NCBI GenBank assembly: GCA_934667475.1
Contig: CAKUMB010000002.1
Location: forward strand, 1-64,000
Origin: an uncultured Muribaculaceae bacterium
GTDB taxonomy: Bacteria; Bacteroidota; Bacteroidia; Bacteroidales; Muribaculaceae
Length of the DNA stretch: 64,000 bases
Direction: 5' to 3'
The first letter of the stretch is position 1. Each line of letters begins with the position of its first letter. Below the pieces are notes generated by a model. That model was not told the origin of the DNA. It saw only the letters and a program-made list of their open reading frames with translations, and did not search any database. Below are positions 52,401-60,777 of this stretch, one piece after another. The position numbers and the translations under genes were made by a program.

Positions 52401-52550
52401 ACCAGCGATGGCGCCGAAGTGCAGCGCCCACTGGCCACGGTGGTGATAGGCGGCCTGCTGACTGCCACCTTCCTAACGCTGCTGGTGCTGCCGGCCATCT
52501 ACAAACTGTTTACAGCTGAGAATAAAAACAAACAGATAAATCATGCATAA
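49413..52550 (+). CDS. CzcA/CusA-family heavy-metal RND efflux pump
   Basis: The 1045-residue inner-membrane proton/metal antiporter has the RND fold, with twelve transmembrane segments and two large periplasmic loops. PFDSTPDITNNQVQV at the start and LRPVLMTAMVASFGFLPMA near the end are HME-RND landmarks. Helix 4 reads DFGLIVDGAVIIVE (about residue 403), the signature of divalent-cation exporters (Zn, Co, Cd or Ni) rather than copper/silver pumps, although VEC replaces the usual VEN. The tolC-like gene overlaps its end by 8 bp. The gene order is pump, outer-membrane channel, adaptor. Confidence 0.92.
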   Translation: MFKKIINYSISHKLFIGVLTLALAVWGIVSLVHLPFDSTPDITNNQVQVITQAPSLGAQEVEQYITTPIEMSLSNIPEIIERRSISRSGLSVVTLVFKDDADIYWAREQVSQQLKEAEEQIPKDEAKVGMAPISTGLGEIFHYTIRPKKGYEDRYSLTDLRTIQDWIVRKQLAGTEGVAEVNGWGGYVKQYEVAIDADKLNSSGVTVPEIFTALEKNNGNTGGSYIEQSGMQYFIRGIGIATSLRDIEKIPVKTVNGVPVLVSDVAQVRLGSATRYGAVTCNGEGEVVSGITLMLKGENFQDVIKNVKARIATIEKSLPEGVVIEPFIDRTQLVDRVTGTIARNLIEGGLIVIFILILFLGNARAGIVVASVIPLSMLFAFGMMRTFGVSGNLMSLGAIDFGLIVDGAVIIVECVCSYIASHSAGFASGRLTRRQMDQTVARGAGAMMSSAAFGEIIIMTVYVPLFTLVGIEGKMFRPMALTVFFAILGAFLLSLTYVPVASAVILSKKSTHKRNFSDRMMERITAAYKPLLERSLKHSRALIAAMVVLLAASLAVFSQMGGEFIPNLEEGDLAAEVSMCQGTSLSQMIKSCTQAEAILKKQFPEVKQAVSRIGSSEIPTDPMPVERADMMISLKPKDEWTSAKTQSELAEKMEEALSVIPGLHVEMSQPIQMRTNELITGIKQDVAIMVYGDDLGKLAATAGQIARLIRDIDGVTDPMVEKVTGLPQIQVKFDRDRLASYGIDISDANSIIKMAFAGSTAGTIYENDRSFDLVLRMDNDMRNDVESLRSLYIPLPGGGSVPLEQVASIGYENAPSQITHEEGQRRIYIGFNVRGRDVQRTIADIQQRLDERLKLPTGYHYEYGGQFKNMEEAKSRLSVALPVALLIILILLYATLGNVRETLYVFTAIPLSAIGGIMALWLRGMPFSISAGVGFIALFGIVVLNGIVLINQFNAFERQGMANVHDRVVKGCLLRLRPVLMTAMVASFGFLPMAVSTSDGAEVQRPLATVVIGGLLTATFLTLLVLPAIYKLFTAENKNKQINHA

Positions 52551-53793
52551 AGTTAAAGCATTAATCCTTACTACCGCCCTACTTGCCCAATGCAGTGCAA
52601 TGATGCGGGCCCAAGACGCAATATGCAGCCTCGACAGCTGCCTGAAAGTGGCACTCGACTCAAATCTCACTGTGCGCGCCAGCACACTCGAGGTTCTGAA
52701 GGCCAAAGATATGGAACCGACCTATCTGGAGTTTGACCCGACCGAGATAACACTTGCGCAAGACCCCACTTCGGGCGGCAGTCCTGACAACAGTCTTAGC
52801 GTGACGCAAAGCTTCAGCATGCCCAGTGTGTACAGGTCGCGGCACAAGCAGCTCAAGGCGCAGACCAGCGTGGCCCGCGCGCGCACGCAGCTGTCGCGCA
52901 ACGAGCTGGCCATGCAGGTGACCAGCGCATACTACACACTGCTGCGCCAGCGCGCCACTTGCCGCTTGCTGCAGCGGCAAGACAGCATATTAGGCAACTT
53001 TATGCGCATTGCCGCCGCCAAGCACTCCAATGGCGCGGCAGACGCGCTTGAACGGATGAGCGCCGAGCGCGAGCAGCGGGAAAACAGCCTTGACCTTGCC
53101 AATGCGCTAAACGACTACGACCAGGCGCACAGTAGGCTGCAAATGCTGCTCAACACCTCGCGCACCATTGCGCCGCAAGAGCAGGAGTTGCAGCCCATGG
53201 GCCCCGGTAACGCCCTTGCAGCATTTGACGCAGGTGCATCCGTGGCCGACAGTGTGAATGCACTTGAGGTGAAAGCCAGCGAACTTGAGCTGAACTGCAT
53301 TAAAAAGGGCTACCTGCCATCGGTGTCGGTGTCGCTGCGCGGCCAGTTGCTGATTAAAGGGTTCAACCCCTACAATGTGGATCGCGAACGGTTTGAAAAA
53401 GGCAACTTCATGGGATTTGAACTGGGTGTGAGTGTGCCACTGTCGTTTGGCGCGCTGCGAGGCAAGGTGCGTGCTGCACAGCGCGATGTGGAGGCTGCCA
53501 AGCTCAACCGCATGCAGCAGGCGGCAAGCATGCAAAATGTCCATAAGCAGCTGCTCAACGAGTATGCCAAAGCCAAGCAGGCCGTGGACTACTACACCGC
53601 CGCGGGACTTCCGCAGGCGGCTGAAATGGAGCGGCTGTCGCAGTTGTCATACAGCAACGGCGAGATTGACTACACCGAGCTGGCGCAAAACCTGAAGAGC
53701 GCCAACGATGTGAGCCTGAGTGCCATCGAAGCCATCGACCGATACAATCAGGTGGTGATAAAACTTAATTACATTAACGGCAAAAACTATTAG
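52543..53793 (+). CDS. TolC/CzcC-family outer-membrane channel
   Basis: The 416-residue protein has a signal peptide (ALILTTALLAQCSAMMRAQ) and two long coiled-coil halves typical of the TolC/outer-membrane factor family. CLKVALDSNLTVRASTLEVLKAKD marks the first half and FMGFELGVSVPLSFGALRGKVRAAQRDVEAA the second. It forms the trimeric exit duct of the metal efflux pump. It overlaps the pump gene by 8 bp, and the adaptor gene starts 6 bp after it. Confidence 0.88.
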   Translation: MHKVKALILTTALLAQCSAMMRAQDAICSLDSCLKVALDSNLTVRASTLEVLKAKDMEPTYLEFDPTEITLAQDPTSGGSPDNSLSVTQSFSMPSVYRSRHKQLKAQTSVARARTQLSRNELAMQVTSAYYTLLRQRATCRLLQRQDSILGNFMRIAAAKHSNGAADALERMSAEREQRENSLDLANALNDYDQAHSRLQMLLNTSRTIAPQEQELQPMGPGNALAAFDAGASVADSVNALEVKASELELNCIKKGYLPSVSVSLRGQLLIKGFNPYNVDRERFEKGNFMGFELGVSVPLSFGALRGKVRAAQRDVEAAKLNRMQQAASMQNVHKQLLNEYAKAKQAVDYYTAAGLPQAAEMERLSQLSYSNGEIDYTELAQNLKSANDVSLSAIEAIDRYNQVVIKLNYINGKNY

Positions 53794-53799
53794 TAATCA

Positions 53800-54978
53800 A
53801 TGACCATAAACAATATATGCAAATGGGTCTCGGCCATGGCTGCGATGCTGGCGGTAACCGCCTGCAGCCAAAACGAACAAAAGTCCGTGGCGAAAGAAGA
53901 GACTGTGACCGAACAGAGCGAAATCGCGCTGACCAACGACCAAATCAAGGCGGTGAGCATTGAGATAGGCCGAATGGAGAAAAGAAACCTCACACAGGTG
54001 ATACGCACCAGCGGCAACATGGAGGCTGACCCGCAAAGCCGTGCCAATGTGACGTCGCTGGTTGGCGGAATGCTGCGCTCCATCACTGTGAAGGAGGGCG
54101 ACAACGTGCGTGCCGGCCAGGTGGTGGCCTGGGTGGAGAACACCAGCATTCTTGAGATGCAAAAGAACTACATGGCCGCAGTGCAAGAGTTGCACGCTGC
54201 CCAGCAAGAACTGCAGCGGCAAAAGAGCATGAGCGCGCAGGGTGCCGGAGTGGCCAAAAACCTGCAGCAAGCCCAAAATGCCTGCAATCTTGCCCGCGCC
54301 AACGCCTCGGGCCTTGCACAGCAGCTGACGCAACTGTCAATCAGCCCCTCGCGCACGGCAGCCGGGCACTTTTCAACCCGTGTGCCAATAAAGGCCCCGA
54401 TTGCAGGCACTGTGGGCAGCATCAACGTGAGCACCGGCGGCTACGCCGATGTGTCAACGGTGCTTATGGACATAGTGAACAACCAGAAGATGCACTGCGA
54501 CATTATGGTGTATGAGAAAGACATCGACCGTGTACAAGCCGGCCAAACGGTGGACATGACACTCACCAATCGTCCCGACGTGCACATCCGTGGTGTGGTG
54601 TATGGCACCAACTCATCGTTTGTCAACGAGGCCAAAGCCATCAAGGCCCACGTGCGCATCACCGACCGCGGCGGCGCCAAGTTGATGCCTGGATCCACCG
54701 TCAATGCCCTTGTGAACCTGAGCACGCAAAACGTCGACGCCCTTCCCGACGATGCCGTGGTGGACGCCGGCGGCAAAAAATACATATTTGTGCAAACTGG
54801 AGTGCGCGACGGCGGCAAGACACACCTGTTTGAGCAAGTGGAAGTGAGCATAGGCGAGAGTGAACTTGGCTACACCCACGTGATTCCGCTGCGGCCACTG
54901 CCCGCAGGCGCCATGGTGGTGCGCAAAAACGCATTCTACATTCTGTCGATGCTTGAAGGCGGCGAGGAAGAAGACTGA
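53800..54978 (+). CDS. RND periplasmic adaptor (CzcB-like lipoprotein)
   Basis: The 392-residue membrane-fusion protein has a lipoprotein signal with Cys in AVTACSQ (about residue 22). Domains in order are: beta-barrel/lipoyl half (GNMEADPQSRANVTSLVGGMLRSITVKEGDNVRAGQVVAWVE), a helical hairpin (AAQQELQRQKSMSAQ), second lipoyl half (FSTRVPIKAPIAGTVGSINVSTGGYAD) and the barrel. It joins the pump to the channel. It lacks the long metal-binding N-terminal extension of some CzcB proteins. A strong terminator follows. Confidence 0.88.
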   Translation: MTINNICKWVSAMAAMLAVTACSQNEQKSVAKEETVTEQSEIALTNDQIKAVSIEIGRMEKRNLTQVIRTSGNMEADPQSRANVTSLVGGMLRSITVKEGDNVRAGQVVAWVENTSILEMQKNYMAAVQELHAAQQELQRQKSMSAQGAGVAKNLQQAQNACNLARANASGLAQQLTQLSISPSRTAAGHFSTRVPIKAPIAGTVGSINVSTGGYADVSTVLMDIVNNQKMHCDIMVYEKDIDRVQAGQTVDMTLTNRPDVHIRGVVYGTNSSFVNEAKAIKAHVRITDRGGAKLMPGSTVNALVNLSTQNVDALPDDAVVDAGGKKYIFVQTGVRDGGKTHLFEQVEVSIGESELGYTHVIPLRPLPAGAMVVRKNAFYILSMLEGGEEED

Positions 54979-54997
54979 CACAATATTAATCCACACA

Positions 54998-55055
54998 CCA
55001 ATCCGGCCCCCCACTATGGCGGCAATGAGCCACCGTGGGGCCGGATTGGCTTTTA
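54998..55055 (+). terminator. Metal-efflux operon terminator
   Basis: CCAATCCGGCCCC (54998-55010) pairs with GGGGCCGGATTGG (55037-55049), and the stem continues with CAC/GTG past a 2-nt bulge. CTTTTATT follows. Confidence 0.8.
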
Positions 55056-55180
55056 TTGGCTTTAGGGCTTTTATTGGCGGTTTTAAGCAAATTTATAGTG
55101 GCAAATTTGCCTATGACGCGCATTTTTCGCAATTTTGCAAATTAATAAGAATTTTATAATTTAATAAGAGGGCATATAAA

Positions 55181-56218
55181 ATGGAAATAACAGCAGAGCA
55201 ATTGGCCGCCATCGTGAAAGGAGTTGTCGATGGCGATGGCTCAACCATAATCAACAACTACGCTAAAATCGAAGAGGCACAAAAAGGCTGCCTCACGTTT
55301 CTTGCAAACCCCAAATACACCCACTACATCTACACCACCGAGGCTTCGGCAGTGCTTGTGCGCACCGACTTCAAGCCCGAGCACCCTGTGAAGGCCACAC
55401 TCATCAGGGTGGCCGACCCCTACGAGACACTGGCCGACCTGCTTAACTTCGTTAGCAGTCAGACCCCGCAAAAACTGGGTGTAGAGCAGCCGAGCTATGT
55501 GAGCGAGGGCGTGGAGCTGCCCGAAGGCATATATGTGGGCGCGTTTGCCTACATTGGCAAGGGCGTGAAGCTGGGCAAAAACGTCAAGATATATCCGCAG
55601 GTGTATGTGGGCGACAATGTGACCATTGGCGATGACGTGATTCTGTATCCCGGCGTTAAGGTGTATCACGGCTGCAAAATTGGCAACCGCTGCATTGTGC
55701 AGGGCGGTGCCACCATAGGCGGCGACGGTTTCGGATTTGCTCCGCGCGAGGATGGCACATATGAGAAGATATCGCAAATTGGCATTGTGGTGCTTGAAGA
55801 CGATGTGGAAATCGGCGCCAACACCACCATTGACCGTGCCACAATGGGCGCAACGGTGATTCACAAGGGCGTGAAGCTCGACAACCTGATTCAGATTGCC
55901 CACAATGTGGAAGTTGGTGAAAACACCGTGATGGCGGCTCAAGTGGGCGTGGCCGGCTCCACCAAGATTGGCAAGCACAACATGGTGGGCGGCCAGGTGG
56001 GCTTCGCGGGCCACATCACCGTGGGCGACTACAATGGCATAGGCGCACAGTCGGGCGTGCCCAACCACGTGGGCAGCAAGCAGCGCCTGCTGGGTTCGCC
56101 GGCCATTGGTGCACTCGACTATGCGCGGCAAAACGTGTATATGAAGCGCCTGGCCGAGATGTACAGCGACATCAGCAAGCTCAAAAAGACCATTGCCGAG
56201 CTCAAAGGCGGAAAATAA
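55181..56218 (+). CDS. lpxD: UDP-3-O-acylglucosamine N-acyltransferase
   Basis: The 345-residue enzyme adds the second hydroxyacyl chain to UDP-3-O-acyl-glucosamine in lipid A synthesis. A small N-terminal uridine-binding domain (about residues 1-100) precedes a left-handed beta helix of hexapeptide repeats. The motif [18 protein letters not shown] and the catalytic His in IAHNVEVG (about residue 243) are present. It leads the lpxD-lpxC/fabZ-lpxA operon, 33 bp before the fusion gene. No clear TAnnTTTG promoter was found in the 125 bp upstream. Confidence 0.96.
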   Translation: MEITAEQLAAIVKGVVDGDGSTIINNYAKIEEAQKGCLTFLANPKYTHYIYTTEASAVLVRTDFKPEHPVKATLIRVADPYETLADLLNFVSSQTPQKLGVEQPSYVSEGVELPEGIYVGAFAYIGKGVKLGKNVKIYPQVYVGDNVTIGDDVILYPGVKVYHGCKIGNRCIVQGGATIGGDGFGFAPREDGTYEKISQIGIVVLEDDVEIGANTTIDRATMGATVIHKGVKLDNLIQIAHNVEVGENTVMAAQVGVAGSTKIGKHNMVGGQVGFAGHITVGDYNGIGAQSGVPNHVGSKQRLLGSPAIGALDYARQNVYMKRLAEMYSDISKLKKTIAELKGGK

Positions 56219-56251
56219 GTAGTAACAACAATCTCACGATATACAAAACAT

Positions 56252-57643
56252 ATGAAACAACGTACTTTAAAAGGTGAGTTCACCGTCAGTGGCAAGGGCC
56301 TGCACACAGGTCTGCAAGTGACGGCAACATTCAAGAGCGCTCCTGTGAACACAGGCTATGTGTTTAAGCGCACCGACCTTGAGGGCGAAAACACAGTGGA
56401 GGCTGTGGCTGAAAACGTGGTGGAGACACACCGCGGCACTGTGATTGCCAACAAGGCACACAAAGAAGTGAAAGTTAGCACTATAGAGCATGCCATGGCT
56501 GCACTGTATGCTGCCGGCATCGACAACTGCCTCATTGAGGTCAATGCTCCCGAGCTGCCAATTCTCGACGGTAGCGCCATTGAGTTCTGCAATCACATCG
56601 ACGAAGTTGGGTTTGAGGAGCAGGATGCCGACAAGGAATACTATGTGGTGAAAAAGCGCATCAAGGTGGTCGACCCCGAAACAGGTTCATCGCTCATAGT
56701 GCTGCCCGATGACGACTTCTCAATCGACACCATGATTGAGTTTGACTCACCAGTGCTGCCAAACCAATTCGCAAGTCTGGAGAAAATCAGCCAGTTTAAA
56801 GACGAGATAGCGGCATGCCGCACATTTGTGTTTGTGCGCGAGATTCTGCCCCTGGTGAAGATGAACCTCATCAAGGGCGGCGACCTTGACAACGCAATTG
56901 TGATCTACGACAGCCCCATGAAGCAGGAAGAGCTTGACCAGATGGCCGACCTCATGAAGGTGCCCCACAAGCACGTGAGCGAGCTCGGCTATCTCAACAA
57001 CAAGCCACTGGCCTTCACCAACGAGCCTGCGCGCCACAAATTGCTTGACGTGGTGGGCGACCTGGCACTGATTGGCCGTCCGCTTAAGGGCCGCATTGTG
57101 GCCACCCGCCCCGGCCACACCATCAACACCAATCTGGCCAAGCAGATTCGCAAGGAACTGCGCTACCAGAATGTGCAGGCTCCGCTCTACGACCCCAACA
57201 AGGCTCCGCTGATGGATGTGAACCACATCCGCAAGCTCCTGCCCCACCGCTACCCCATGCAGCTGGTCGACAAGGTGCTGGAAATGGGCGAGAACTACAT
57301 TGTGGGTGTGAAAAACGTGACCAGCAACGAGCCCTTCTTCACAGGCCACTTCCCGCAAGAGCCCGTGATGCCGGGCGTGCTGCAAGTGGAGGCAATGGCG
57401 CAGGTGGGCGGTCTGCTTGTGCTCAGCTCTGTTGAAGAGCCCGAGCGCTACTCCACCTACTTCATGAAGATTGACAACGTGAAATTCCGCCAGAAGGTGG
57501 TGCCCGGCGACACGCTTGTGTTCCACCTGTCGCTGATGTCGCCAATTCGCCGCGGCTGCGCAGTGATGAAGGGATATGCCTTTGTAGGCGAGAAAATAGT
57601 GTCGGAGGCCGAATTCATGGCCCAGATCATTAAAAACAAATAA
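56252..57643 (+). CDS. lpxC-fabZ: LpxC-FabZ fusion: lipid A deacetylase / hydroxyacyl-ACP dehydratase
   Basis: The 463-residue protein joins two enzymes. Residues 1 to about 305 are LpxC, the zinc deacetylase that commits to lipid A. Zinc ligands are His in [14 protein letters not shown] (about 77), and His and Asp in [10 protein letters not shown] (about 265). [11 protein letters not shown] follows. Residues about 318-463 are FabZ, with [13 protein letters not shown], catalytic His in [14 protein letters not shown] and Glu in VEAMAQ. The fusion is characteristic of Bacteroidetes and Chlorobi and couples acyl-ACP supply to lipid A synthesis. lpxA follows after 25 bp. Confidence 0.97.
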   Translation: MKQRTLKGEFTVSGKGLHTGLQVTATFKSAPVNTGYVFKRTDLEGENTVEAVAENVVETHRGTVIANKAHKEVKVSTIEHAMAALYAAGIDNCLIEVNAPELPILDGSAIEFCNHIDEVGFEEQDADKEYYVVKKRIKVVDPETGSSLIVLPDDDFSIDTMIEFDSPVLPNQFASLEKISQFKDEIAACRTFVFVREILPLVKMNLIKGGDLDNAIVIYDSPMKQEELDQMADLMKVPHKHVSELGYLNNKPLAFTNEPARHKLLDVVGDLALIGRPLKGRIVATRPGHTINTNLAKQIRKELRYQNVQAPLYDPNKAPLMDVNHIRKLLPHRYPMQLVDKVLEMGENYIVGVKNVTSNEPFFTGHFPQEPVMPGVLQVEAMAQVGGLLVLSSVEEPERYSTYFMKIDNVKFRQKVVPGDTLVFHLSLMSPIRRGCAVMKGYAFVGEKIVSEAEFMAQIIKNK

Positions 57644-57668
57644 CGAGACAACACATAACGGACGTAAT

Positions 57669-58448
57669 ATGGATATTCAACCGTTGGCCAGCATCCACCC
57701 GGGTGCTAAAATCGGCAAGGGCGTAAAAATTGGCCCATTTGTGACCATCGACGACAATGTGGAGATTGGCGACGGCACTGTAATCGACAGCAACGCCACC
57801 ATCCACTCCGGTGCAAGAATCGGCAAGAACTGCCACATACACTCTGGTGCGGTGATAAGCGACATTCCCCAAGACTTGAAGTTCAAGGGCGAAGACACTG
57901 TGGCCATAATTGGCGACAACACTTCGATACGCGAATTTGTGACCGTGCACCGCGGCACAGCTTCGAAGGGAAAAACCGTGATTGGCAACAACTGCCTGAT
58001 TATGGCATACTGCCATGTGGCCCACGACTGTGCGCTGGGCAACAACATAATAATGTCGAATGCCGCCCAGCTGGCAGGTGAGGTGGTGGTTGACGACTGG
58101 GCCGTGGTGGGCGGAGGCGCACTTGTGCACCAGTTCACACACATTGGCCAGCACGTGATGCTGCAAGGCGGTTCACGCGTCAACAAAGACATTCCGCCCT
58201 ATGTGATGGCTGGCCGCATTCCCCTCACCTATGAGGGAGTGAACTCGGTGGGCCTGCACCGCCGCGGATTCACCGAAGAGCAGATTAACCGCATCCAAAA
58301 CGTGTATCGCACGCTGTATATGTCGGGGCTCAACACCACTGCTGCAGTCGAGAAGATTGTGGCCGAGCTGCCAGCCAGCAATGAACTTGATGCCATTGTG
58401 ACATTTGTGCGGGGCTCGAAGCGCGGTGTGATTCGAGCCGGAATTTAA
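57669..58448 (+). CDS. lpxA: UDP-GlcNAc O-acyltransferase
   Basis: The 259-residue enzyme transfers a hydroxyacyl chain from ACP to UDP-GlcNAc, the first lipid A step. It is a left-handed beta helix of hexapeptide repeats (PLASIHPGAKIGKGVKIGPF at the start), with the catalytic His in YCHVAHDCALG (about residue 120). A helical C-terminus (HRRGFTEEQINRIQNVYRTLY) completes it. Length matches the family (about 260). It ends the operon at a strong terminator. Confidence 0.96.
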   Translation: MDIQPLASIHPGAKIGKGVKIGPFVTIDDNVEIGDGTVIDSNATIHSGARIGKNCHIHSGAVISDIPQDLKFKGEDTVAIIGDNTSIREFVTVHRGTASKGKTVIGNNCLIMAYCHVAHDCALGNNIIMSNAAQLAGEVVVDDWAVVGGGALVHQFTHIGQHVMLQGGSRVNKDIPPYVMAGRIPLTYEGVNSVGLHRRGFTEEQINRIQNVYRTLYMSGLNTTAAVEKIVAELPASNELDAIVTFVRGSKRGVIRAGI

Positions 58449-58483
58449 TGTTGGCTTAACAATTCTATTATATATATTGGGCT

Positions 58484-58528
58484 CTGGCCGCATCTGATTA
58501 GTTTCAGGTGCGGCCAGTGTGTTTTTTT
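58484..58528 (+). terminator. lpx operon terminator
   Basis: CTGGCCGCATCTGA (58484-58497) pairs with TCAGGTGCGGCCAG (58504-58517, one A opposite a G-wobble position), followed by TGTGTTTTTTT. Confidence 0.8.
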
Positions 58529-58533
58529 CGCAC

Positions 58534-58580
58534 AATAAAAAAGACAAAGGCCCTGGTGCCGATCAGCATCAGAGCCTTTG
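58534..58580 (-). terminator. htpG terminator
   Basis: On the minus strand CAAAGGC/TCTG pairs with CAGG/GCCTTTG (58580-58545) and is followed by TCTTTTTTATT. It lies 28 bp past the htpG stop. Confidence 0.75.
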
Positions 58581-58608
58581 TGCATATATAATCAGTAAAG
58601 GGGAAAGT

Positions 58609-60660
58609 TTACTTGTTGAGCAGGTCGACCGAACGCTTCAGGAAGCCGTTCAGTGCCTCACCCTTGAGCAGACCGTTGCCAAGCAGGGCAATGTCGATGA
58701 GTTGCTTGACCACATCCTGTCCCTTGGCATATCCGGCAATCACAGCCTCCTTCTTGGCGCGCAACTCTTCGGCCTTCTTTTCGCAGGCCTTGAGTTCGTC
58801 TTTCTTGTCATCGGGCACACCCTTGTGGTCTTTGTCAAGATCGTGTATGGCCTTAATTTCGGCATTTGCCTTGTCGAGTTCGTCGTCGATGGGCGAAACT
58901 TCCTTGCCAACAGCATCCACTGCGGCTTCAATCACCTTCTTCACCACAGGGTGTGAAGTGTTGAGCGTGAAGTTGTAGGTGGTGGGCAGCTCGCCATAGA
59001 ATCCCATGCCGGGCTGGAACTTGGCCATCTCCTTCATGCGGCGCATATATTCGTTTTGCGTAATCACCACTGCCTGGGCGTCGGGAGCCATAGCTGCATA
59101 GTTGACCATGAAGTCGGTCTTCTCGATTTTTGGCATCTGCGAGGTGAAGAGCGTAGAAGCGATTTCGCGCTCAAACTTGCCGAGCTCGGACTCTTTAGCG
59201 TCTTCCTTGCGAATGAGGTTGTCGACCACATCAGAGTCGACACGCACGAAGTGGCTCTTATCAAACTTCTCCTCAAGTTTGCCCACAAAGGGGATGTCGA
59301 GCTGGCCGTCCATGAGCAGCACGTCGTAGCCCTTGTCCTTGGCGGCCTTTATGTAGGAGTACTGCCCCTCCTTGTCGGTAGCGTAAAGATAGATGAGGTT
59401 GCCGTCCTTGTCGGTCTGGCTGCCTTCGATGGTCTTCTTGTAGTCGTCAAACTTGAAATAGTTGCCGTCGGTGTTTTGCAGCAGGGCAAACTTCATTGCG
59501 GCGTCGCAGAACTTTTCGTCGCTGAGCATGCCATACTCAATGAAAATCTTGATGTCGTTCCACTTCTGCTCGAACTGCTTGGCGTCGCTCTTGGCAATTT
59601 CCTCGAGACGCGAAGCCACTTTCTTGGTGATGTAGGTGGAAATCTTCTTCACATTGCGGTCGGCCTGCAGATAAGAGCGCGACACGTTGAGCGGGATGTC
59701 GGGTGAGTCGATTACACCCTGAAGCAGGGTGAGGAACTCGGGAACCACACCTTCCACACTGTCGGTGACATACACCTGGTTGCAATACAGCTTGATGCGG
59801 TCTTTGCGGATGTCGAGGTTGCTCTTTATCTTTGGGAAGTAGAGAATGCCCGTAAGGTTGAATGGATAGTCTACATTCAGGTGTATCCAGAAGAGAGGAT
59901 CGTCCTGGCCTGGCTCGATGGCATGGTAGAACTTCAGGTAGTCCTCATCTTTCAGTTCGGTGGGGGTACGCGTCCACAGCGGCTCCACATCATTAATCAC
60001 CTTGTCCTTGTCGGTGTCGACATACTTGCCGTCTTTCCACTCCTGCTCTTTGCCAAACACAATGGGAACTGGCAGGAAGCGGCAATACTTGTAGAGCAGC
60101 GAGCTGATGCGCGACTCCTCAAGGTATTCCTTGTCGTCGTCGGCAATGTGGAGAATTATGTCGGTGCCCCGCTCATTCTTGTCGCACTCGCCCATTTCAT
60201 ATTCAGGCGAGCCGTCGCATGTCCAGCACACGGGCTTTGCGCCATCTTTGTAGGACAGCGTGTGAATCTCTACCTTCTTGGCAACCATGAAGGCTGAATA
60301 GAAGCCTAAGCCAAAATGTCCGATTATGGCATTGGCGTTGTCCTTATATTTGTTAAGGAACTCCTCGGCACCCGAGAAGGCGATTTGGTTGATGTATTTG
60401 TCGATGTCGTCGGCAGTCATGCCTATGCCGTTGTCGCTCACGGTGAGAGTGCCGGCCTCCTTGTCGACCTTCACAGTGACCTTGAGTCCGTCTGTGGAGC
60501 CGTTGAACTCGCCTGCCACGGCAAGGGTCTTAAGCTTTTGTGTGGCATCTACGGCGTTTGACACAATCTCACGCAGGAATATCTCGTGGTCGCTGTAAAG
60601 AAATTGTTTGATTACGGGGAATATATTAGTTGTAGTAACCCCAATTGAACCTTTTTGCAT
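58609..60660 (-). CDS. htpG: Hsp90 chaperone HtpG
   Basis: The 683-residue cytosolic chaperone has the GHKL ATP-binding domain (EIFLREIVSNAVDATQKL, about residues 21-38; VSDNGIGM; GHFGLGFYSAFMV), middle domain (with a SRSYLQADRNVKKI region) and C-terminal dimerisation domain. I use ATG 60660 (MQKGSIGVTTTNIFP). The 16 codons further upstream to 60708 are A/T-rich leader. The length is larger than E. coli HtpG (624), with an acidic insert KDHKGVPDDKKDELKAC near the end. It follows clpC, separated by a terminator. Confidence 0.96.
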   Translation of the reverse strand: MQKGSIGVTTTNIFPVIKQFLYSDHEIFLREIVSNAVDATQKLKTLAVAGEFNGSTDGLKVTVKVDKEAGTLTVSDNGIGMTADDIDKYINQIAFSGAEEFLNKYKDNANAIIGHFGLGFYSAFMVAKKVEIHTLSYKDGAKPVCWTCDGSPEYEMGECDKNERGTDIILHIADDDKEYLEESRISSLLYKYCRFLPVPIVFGKEQEWKDGKYVDTDKDKVINDVEPLWTRTPTELKDEDYLKFYHAIEPGQDDPLFWIHLNVDYPFNLTGILYFPKIKSNLDIRKDRIKLYCNQVYVTDSVEGVVPEFLTLLQGVIDSPDIPLNVSRSYLQADRNVKKISTYITKKVASRLEEIAKSDAKQFEQKWNDIKIFIEYGMLSDEKFCDAAMKFALLQNTDGNYFKFDDYKKTIEGSQTDKDGNLIYLYATDKEGQYSYIKAAKDKGYDVLLMDGQLDIPFVGKLEEKFDKSHFVRVDSDVVDNLIRKEDAKESELGKFEREIASTLFTSQMPKIEKTDFMVNYAAMAPDAQAVVITQNEYMRRMKEMAKFQPGMGFYGELPTTYNFTLNTSHPVVKKVIEAAVDAVGKEVSPIDDELDKANAEIKAIHDLDKDHKGVPDDKKDELKACEKKAEELRAKKEAVIAGYAKGQDVVKQLIDIALLGNGLLKGEALNGFLKRSVDLLNK

Positions 60661-60711
60661 ATCTGATTTCTGTTTTTGTTTTTTAGTTATAAGTCTGAAA
60701 ATGTACATTAC

Positions 60712-60744
60712 AAAAAAAATGCCACACCGCTCGGGCGTGACATT
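60712..60744 (-). terminator. clpC terminator
   Basis: On the minus strand AATGTCACGCC pairs with GGTGTGGCATT (two G-U pairs), followed by eight T residues. It stands between clpC and htpG. Confidence 0.75.
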
Positions 60745-60777
60745 TTTTCATATTGTGTGCCGTGTAGTTGGCTTAAT

